Part shown: in pieces, positions 44,819 through 49,089 of the stretch | How the letters are laid out: the number at the start of each line of letters is the position of its first letter | How positions within the stretch are numbered: the first letter of the stretch is position 1 | Assembly (NCBI GenBank): GCA_013204545.1 | Contig: JABMNN010000057.1 | Coordinates: forward strand, 1 to 49,089 | Origin: Chloroflexota bacterium | GTDB taxonomy: Bacteria; Chloroflexota; Dehalococcoidia; Lucifugimonadales; Lucifugimonadaceae | Direction of reading: 5' to 3' | DNA: 49,089 bases | Made by a program: the position numbers and the translations under genes | The notes under the pieces: generated by a model | Databases searched by the model: none | Told to the model about the DNA's origin: nothing | Seen by the model: the letters and a program-made list of their open reading frames with translations, nothing else

Positions 44819-46192
44819 CTACGGCAATTCTATGTTGGGCTTTGAAGTCGACTCGGGCGGCGATACATTTTCACCGCGCCGCAATGTGGGCCACAGCCAC
44901 GCGGCTATCACGAGTGCGATCAGTCCTTCAATCGAAACAATGGTTACTGCGTTTGGTGCTCCATATAGAGTTGCCATCAACCCGATATTGAGTATGCCTA
45001 GTGGCCCTATGCCGATGCCGACCGCCAGTAACCCCAACATTCGAGAACGCATTTCGGGCGGTGAAGCCATGAGCACCAATGCCGACTGCGTTGCCGAGAA
45101 TGCTGCGAGTCCGAGTCCACCGATGAATACCAGCGGTAGTGACATAGCAAACCAATCGGACAGCGAAAACAGTGATGCAGGGATCAGGTACAGGAACGAA
45201 CCGTACATATAGATCCGTCCATATTTCTTTGGGTCGCCACGGAAGGCAATTACTGCTGCTCCGATGAGGGATCCGATGCCCTGAGACGACACCAGTACGC
45301 CCACTAGCAAAGGTGTTAGGCCTAGTTCACCTTTACCGATTACTGGAATCATGCTCCGGATCGGGGTTGCCCACAGATCGACGATTACGGTGACCGCCAG
45401 AATACCGATGATTATTCGCCGGGACCGTGCATAGCTGATTGCGGTGCGAAAATCCGAGACAAAGCTTGGGCGCCGAATGGCTTTGATCGGACGCTGATAC
45501 TTCACTGTCAAAGCAAGAATTCCACCGACTAGGTAAGCACCTGCTCCAAAAAAGTAGACGCCTTGCATGCCCGCGAGTTGCAGAATTCCGCCGCCTATTA
45601 CGGGACCGAGAGCTAGTGCTGAGATCATAAGTGCGCCATCGAGTCCCACGGCACGACCCACTCGTGAATCGCCAACACTTTCAGCCAGCATTGGCCTGCG
45701 TACCGAGAAATCGGTTGTCCAGATGACACCGTTGATAAACACCCCAATTCCGACGTGCCATATTTCGAGTCGGTCTTGGGATGCTAGTCGCCCGAGTATC
45801 GCGGCTTCTGTTGCTAATACCGCAAAGATCAACACGAATATCGTCTTGCGATTGAATCTATCGGCAACAACTCCGAAAACGAGTCCAAACGGAATGAGTG
45901 GAACTCGCTGAACGAACAGCATCATCGCAACGTAAAACGCGTTTCCAGTTTTCTGAAACACGAATACGGCGATGGCGAGTGTTTCGAACTGTCGCATCAC
46001 TTCGAGAAGCATTCCTGACAGGAGGAGCTTCCGAAAGTTCAGATTGGACCAGAGCGATTGGTCCGATTGGTTTGATGTCACTTGAGTGAGCAGGTGGTCG
46101 GAATTACAGAGTCGAAAAGTAATAAGCCGGAAGCATACGTCCGATGTGAGTGTTATTCGATAGTTCTCGGACCCTGAAAATCGCCCGAACAT
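44819..46192 (-). CDS. MFS transporter (Enterobactin exporter / MFS_3-like)
   Basis: Up to 457 residues with 12 predicted helices from ~residue 55. GVVADRFNRKTIFVL is the loop 2-3 motif; WTTDFSVRRPMLAESVGDSRVGRAVGLDGALM resembles the TM4-5 stretch of EntS-type and macrolide-efflux MFS_3 proteins; a matching ASPPEMRSRMLGLLAVGIGIGPLG lies in the second half. Probably an exporter of a small organic molecule. The start is doubtful: the first ~36 residues are not family-like and there is no Shine-Dalgarno before ATG 46192, so GTG/TTG codons further in may be used. Confidence 0.85.
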   Translation of the reverse strand: MFGRFSGSENYRITLTSDVCFRLITFRLCNSDHLLTQVTSNQSDQSLWSNLNFRKLLLSGMLLEVMRQFETLAIAVFVFQKTGNAFYVAMMLFVQRVPLIPFGLVFGVVADRFNRKTIFVLIFAVLATEAAILGRLASQDRLEIWHVGIGVFINGVIWTTDFSVRRPMLAESVGDSRVGRAVGLDGALMISALALGPVIGGGILQLAGMQGVYFFGAGAYLVGGILALTVKYQRPIKAIRRPSFVSDFRTAISYARSRRIIIGILAVTVIVDLWATPIRSMIPVIGKGELGLTPLLVGVLVSSQGIGSLIGAAVIAFRGDPKKYGRIYMYGSFLYLIPASLFSLSDWFAMSLPLVFIGGLGLAAFSATQSALVLMASPPEMRSRMLGLLAVGIGIGPLGILNIGLMATLYGAPNAVTIVSIEGLIALVIAAWLWPTLRRGENVSPPESTSKPNIELP

Positions 46193-46392
46193 TTCTTTGA
46201 GATTCGACTAATCGAAAATTGGAGTGTGCCTACTTAGAATCGAGAAGGGGTTTTGGGTGTGATGGCGTTTGGCTCTGGGCGTCGTCGGACGACTTGGTCA
46301 CGGTCGCAGGGTTTGGTCGATTCTGTGAGAGAGGACCGGACAGGTACGGGGGTGTTTTTGTTGTGGTCTTTCGGAAGTCTGAAAGTGGTGAT

Positions 46393-46412
46393 TTTGACCA
46401 AATTTGGACAAA
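46393..46412. promoter_or_regulatory. Imperfect palindrome, candidate operator
   Basis: TTTG-A-CCAAATTTGG-A-CAAA: a perfect 10-base centre with symmetric outer arms and one unpaired position per side. It lies in the intergenic region between the divergent MFS and secreted-protein genes. Confidence 0.35.
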
Positions 46413-46563
46413 TCTTGACTATACCCACACCGAAATAGCCTAAACGCATGACAGAAAATGATTACGCTACGTGCGTTCGAGGGTTGGGTGCCATCTACGT
46501 GGATGGGCTGGATCCGCGTTAAAAGACCATTTCATGCGTAATTTCAGGTGGGACAGTGCTATT

Positions 46564-46595
46564 CCGCACGCTTCGATCTAGATCGAAGCGTGCGG
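46564..46595. repeat. 32-bp perfect palindrome
   Basis: CCGCACGCTTCGATCT followed directly by its exact complement. No T-run follows on either strand. It is about 70 bases upstream of the last gene, so it could be an operator or an mRNA-leader hairpin. Confidence 0.6.
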
Positions 46596-46665
46596 CAACA
46601 AGCGAAACTCCTGATGGATGGAATTGAAGGTCATTGACAGATATAAGAGGAATTAACGACACAAA

Positions 46666-49089
46666 ATGGGCAACTTGAACAGACACTACAGGGTATTACT
46701 CGTACTTTCAGTCATGGTGATGGCTGTGGTAGCGAACCTGACGTTTACTGGAAATGCAAACGCTTCGGGGAATATAGCGGTAAATGGCGGGTTCGAGACC
46801 GTTAATCTGGGATGGACGTACACCAACGTCGACCAGGTCGGCGGTTGGAACGCACATGGCGGCGGCAATCTTGTCGACCTCAACGCGCTTTCTGCCGGTT
46901 CAATCAGCCAGTCGCTAACGACTGTTCCAGGTCGTCAGTATGACGTCAATTTCTGGATGTCAGGCAACCCGGCATGTACCGGTTTGCCGCCTAGCAAAGG
47001 ATTAACCGCATCGGCACCCGGTACGGCGCTTAACTATTTCTCGCCCCCAGGTCTTGCGACTAACAATTTGCAGTGGACAGGGTATTCGTTTTCGTTCACT
47101 GCGGTTGCTACTTCGAGCATTTTGAGTTTCGCTAGCTACAACACGTCCGGAGCCTGTGGAGCGCTGATCGATGATGTGAGTGTGAACGATCCAGGTCCTG
47201 CGACTTTGGGGCGTTCGCCTTGGCAAATGCTTGGCAACAACCCAATTGTGAGCCCGGTGCCGAACTATGGCGTGCATGGTGACCCACAGTATTACAATCA
47301 TGTTGGACCAATTCCTAGTGTGATTGATCCTGGTTGGGGTCCTGCACCGAATGGCTCCACCATCGGATTCGGCGGCGGGAGTGCATCAAGGCTTGGTGGG
47401 TACGGGTGTCTGACGTCCCTTGATTACACGTTCTTCCAAACTCTTGTCGATATTCCTAACGGTACGGTTCTCGCCAGTTTCACGATCGAGTTCATCGGTA
47501 TGGATGACGGCTCTCGTATCACTGTCTACAACTCGGTGAATCCGACTGGCCTCGTAATTCTTGGAAGCTACGTCTATCTGGGTGCTACGGGAACCACCGA
47601 CCTCGCGTCTTATATGGTGATTGGCGAGACCAACCGAGTGGTGATCACCCAGATTGACGACTGCTGGTCAGGCAACAATCTACAGACCGCAAATGTCGTA
47701 CTAAATGGTGCTGTAATCGCGCCACCACCGTCAAACGTTGCACCAACTATTGAGTCGATTACTGGTTCAACGATTGATGAAAATGACGTAGCTGGACTTA
47801 CTGTTGTGTTCTCGGATGATTCCGGAGATACACATGATGCTGTGGTCGATTGGGGTGAGGGTGTTCCGGAAGTATTCTCAGGAATTTTTAGTCCGTTTGC
47901 GCCAACTCACACGTACTTAGACGATAACCCACCAGGTACTTCGAGTGATTCATACGCTGTGTCTGTGATCATCACAGATCAGGCTGGTCTATCGGATTCC
48001 GGAAATAGTTTAGTCGTTGTGAATAACGTTGCCCCTGAATGGGATGTATTGGGTGTGACATCACCGATCGATGAGGGTGGTTCTGCCACTTTGACCGGAT
48101 CGTTCACTGATGTTGGAACGCTTGACACTCACACGGTTGTTATTGATTGGGGTGATGGGAATGTCGACACGATTCCTGTTGGAGTCGGTGTGTGGACAAT
48201 TAGTGCTTCTCACCCATATCCGGACGATAACCCAACTGGCACATCGAGCGACGATTACGATGTGACTGTCACTCTCAGTGATGATGATGGTGGCGTTGCC
48301 GGAGCTGCAAAACTCGGAGGGAACATTTTCCTGACCGGACATGATCCCGATTTCCACGCAGTGGGAACGTTCGAGCCAGGTGCTAAAAACCTCATGCGTG
48401 AGGCAATAGAGTTCGTTCGCAACGGTAGTGGTCTACCCATGCTTTGGGTCGAATCGAAGCTTGGTGTACCGGCAGGTCACAGACTTGGAAAATTGGGGTT
48501 AATTACCTCCGGAGTAAACCTTGTTGAAGGCGTGGACTTCGTTCATATGGACGCTGCTGAGCTCGGGACTATCGACTGGTCTACACTTTCGACAACTTAC
48601 AGTGCAATTGGTGTTGCATCGGATCACGGTGGAACGCTAAGCGAGTATGAAAAAGACGTATTGATTCTGCACAAAGCAGATATCGCAACTTTCGTGAATG
48701 CAGGAGGCGGCTTGTACGCTGGCTCGGAATGCTCGTGCCATGGGTGGAGTTTTGGCGGTGACCCAGCAAAGAACTTTGCGTTCTTGCCAATCACGGTTAC
48801 GGCGACCAGTAATGCTTTTCCACCGTATGTAGTCACAACGTTTGGTTTTGATACGTTTGGTTTGGTCGCTGGAGATGTGAATTCGCCATCGCACAGCCAC
48901 TTCGATGAAGATTTTGGATTGAACGTGGTTTCGCTTAGTTCTGGTACGGGTCAGATCATGACTCTGGCAGGTAACGTTTTAGTGACCGATACCGGTATCA
49001 GTCAGGGACTGACCGTCACAGTCAACAACGTTGCTCCTACTGGTTCTATTGCAGCTGATGCGTTCAATTCAGAGGTAACGGTTACGTTC
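46666..49089 (+). CDS. Large secreted multidomain protein, 3' end beyond the window
   Basis: Open from ATG 46666 to the last base (808 codons, no stop). A signal peptide (RVLLVLSVMVMAVVANLTFTGNANA) is followed by a choice-of-anchor/DUF642-like domain (~35-175: NGGFETVNLGW, SISQSLTTVPGRQYDVNFWMSGN, ALIDDVSVND). Then comes a beta domain (~175-350: SRITVYNSVNPTGLVIL), and two PKD/Calx-like units (~360-450 and ~455-545, with VVDWGEG, VIDWGDG and DDNPTGTSSD). Around residues 550-755 there is an alpha/beta stretch (IFLTGHDPDFHAVGTFEPGA, YSAIGVASDHGGTLSEYE, FVNAGGGLYAGSECSCHGW) resembling ThuA/GATase-like folds set between beta domains. Another PKD-type repeat begins at the edge. AGAGG is 15 bases before ATG, rather far. 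Function unknown; surface location is likely. Confidence 0.8.
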   Translation, partial: MGNLNRHYRVLLVLSVMVMAVVANLTFTGNANASGNIAVNGGFETVNLGWTYTNVDQVGGWNAHGGGNLVDLNALSAGSISQSLTTVPGRQYDVNFWMSGNPACTGLPPSKGLTASAPGTALNYFSPPGLATNNLQWTGYSFSFTAVATSSILSFASYNTSGACGALIDDVSVNDPGPATLGRSPWQMLGNNPIVSPVPNYGVHGDPQYYNHVGPIPSVIDPGWGPAPNGSTIGFGGGSASRLGGYGCLTSLDYTFFQTLVDIPNGTVLASFTIEFIGMDDGSRITVYNSVNPTGLVILGSYVYLGATGTTDLASYMVIGETNRVVITQIDDCWSGNNLQTANVVLNGAVIAPPPSNVAPTIESITGSTIDENDVAGLTVVFSDDSGDTHDAVVDWGEGVPEVFSGIFSPFAPTHTYLDDNPPGTSSDSYAVSVIITDQAGLSDSGNSLVVVNNVAPEWDVLGVTSPIDEGGSATLTGSFTDVGTLDTHTVVIDWGDGNVDTIPVGVGVWTISASHPYPDDNPTGTSSDDYDVTVTLSDDDGGVAGAAKLGGNIFLTGHDPDFHAVGTFEPGAKNLMREAIEFVRNGSGLPMLWVESKLGVPAGHRLGKLGLITSGVNLVEGVDFVHMDAAELGTIDWSTLSTTYSAIGVASDHGGTLSEYEKDVLILHKADIATFVNAGGGLYAGSECSCHGWSFGGDPAKNFAFLPITVTATSNAFPPYVVTTFGFDTFGLVAGDVNSPSHSHFDEDFGLNVVSLSSGTGQIMTLAGNVLVTDTGISQGLTVTVNNVAPTGSIAADAFNSEVTVTF

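Larger units (their letters stand above)
46193..46665. other. Intergenic region, G/T-rich, with two palindromes
   Basis: 473 bases between the divergent MFS gene and the last secreted-protein gene. The first half (about 46240-46400) is G/T-rich and holds overlapping open frames in two plus-strand phases (from 46219 and 46253); neither has a ribosome site or family likeness. Two palindromic elements, at 46393-46412 and 46564-46595, are listed separately. A weak AGAGG at 46646-46650 is the only ribosome-site candidate for the next gene. Confidence 0.5.

Noticed and set aside
46219-46443. Short plus-strand frames in the G/T-rich intergenic region
   Set aside because: Overlapping frames in two phases, no ribosome site and no family-like residues; more likely base-composition artefacts.

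Overview
The window reads as a chromosomal segment of a bacterium, most likely a marine member of the Chloroflexota (SAR202-like lineages of the Dehalococcoidia). This assignment is an inference. It rests on a combination of features: archaeal-type archaellins sit beside clearly bacterial ones, namely lipobox lipoproteins, a NarL/LuxR response regulator, Shine-Dalgarno sites and hairpin-plus-T-run terminators. The set of enolase-superfamily, uronate-dehydrogenase-like, TIM-barrel and SDR genes also resembles the sugar-acid catabolism described for that lineage. No rRNA, tRNA, CRISPR array or transposase was seen.

Layout. (1) 1-2.4 kb: three tandem archaellin genes on the minus strand, the first cut by the window edge, each with a 14-residue class III leader. 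They are separated by a terminator and a 28-bp perfect palindrome. (2) 2.9-3.6 kb: a divergent orphan NarL-type response regulator. (3) 3.7-20.5 kb: metabolism. This holds an S9 peptidase, an enolase-superfamily dehydratase, a P-loop kinase-like gene broken by an in-frame stop, an SDR, a sugar isomerase-like TIM barrel, a methyltransferase, MgtE, an oxalyl-CoA-synthetase-like ligase, an ABC-2 exporter with an aldose 1-epimerase, a 2-hydroxyacid dehydrogenase, a single-domain globin, and an aldo/keto reductase with two tandem uronate-dehydrogenase-like paralogues. (4) 20.7-32.4 kb: surface and secreted proteins (DUF4349-PKD lipoprotein, small lipoprotein, calcium-repeat protein, a three-gene secreted set ending in a 957-residue PKD protein), a GAF-winged-helix regulator, an acyltransferase and a stretch of decayed DNA with a CaiB-like remnant. 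(5) 32.5-36.1 kb: acetyl-CoA synthetase and an OxlT-like MFS carrier. (6) 36.3-41.1 kb: one 1574-residue secreted protein with seven 34-residue cysteine repeats. (7) 41.3-44.6 kb: a universal stress protein, then a sulfur-relay operon (YeeE/YedE transporter, Cys-less TusA-like protein, TusA, double-rhodanese lipoprotein). (8) 44.8-49.1 kb: an MFS exporter and the first 808 codons of another large secreted protein that runs off the window.

How the genes fit together. The metabolic genes suggest uptake and oxidation of sugar acids and small organic acids. The sulfur operon suggests import of thiosulfate or a related sulfur species and its transfer on protein cysteines. Six large or exported surface proteins plus archaellins point to a heavy investment in the cell surface and motility. 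The most unusual features are the bacterial archaellin array, the segment of about 5.3 kb bounded by diverged bipartite direct repeats (27.1 and 32.4 kb) that carries the secreted-protein trio, the very large repeat proteins of unknown function, and the Cys-less TusA paralogue in the sulfur operon.
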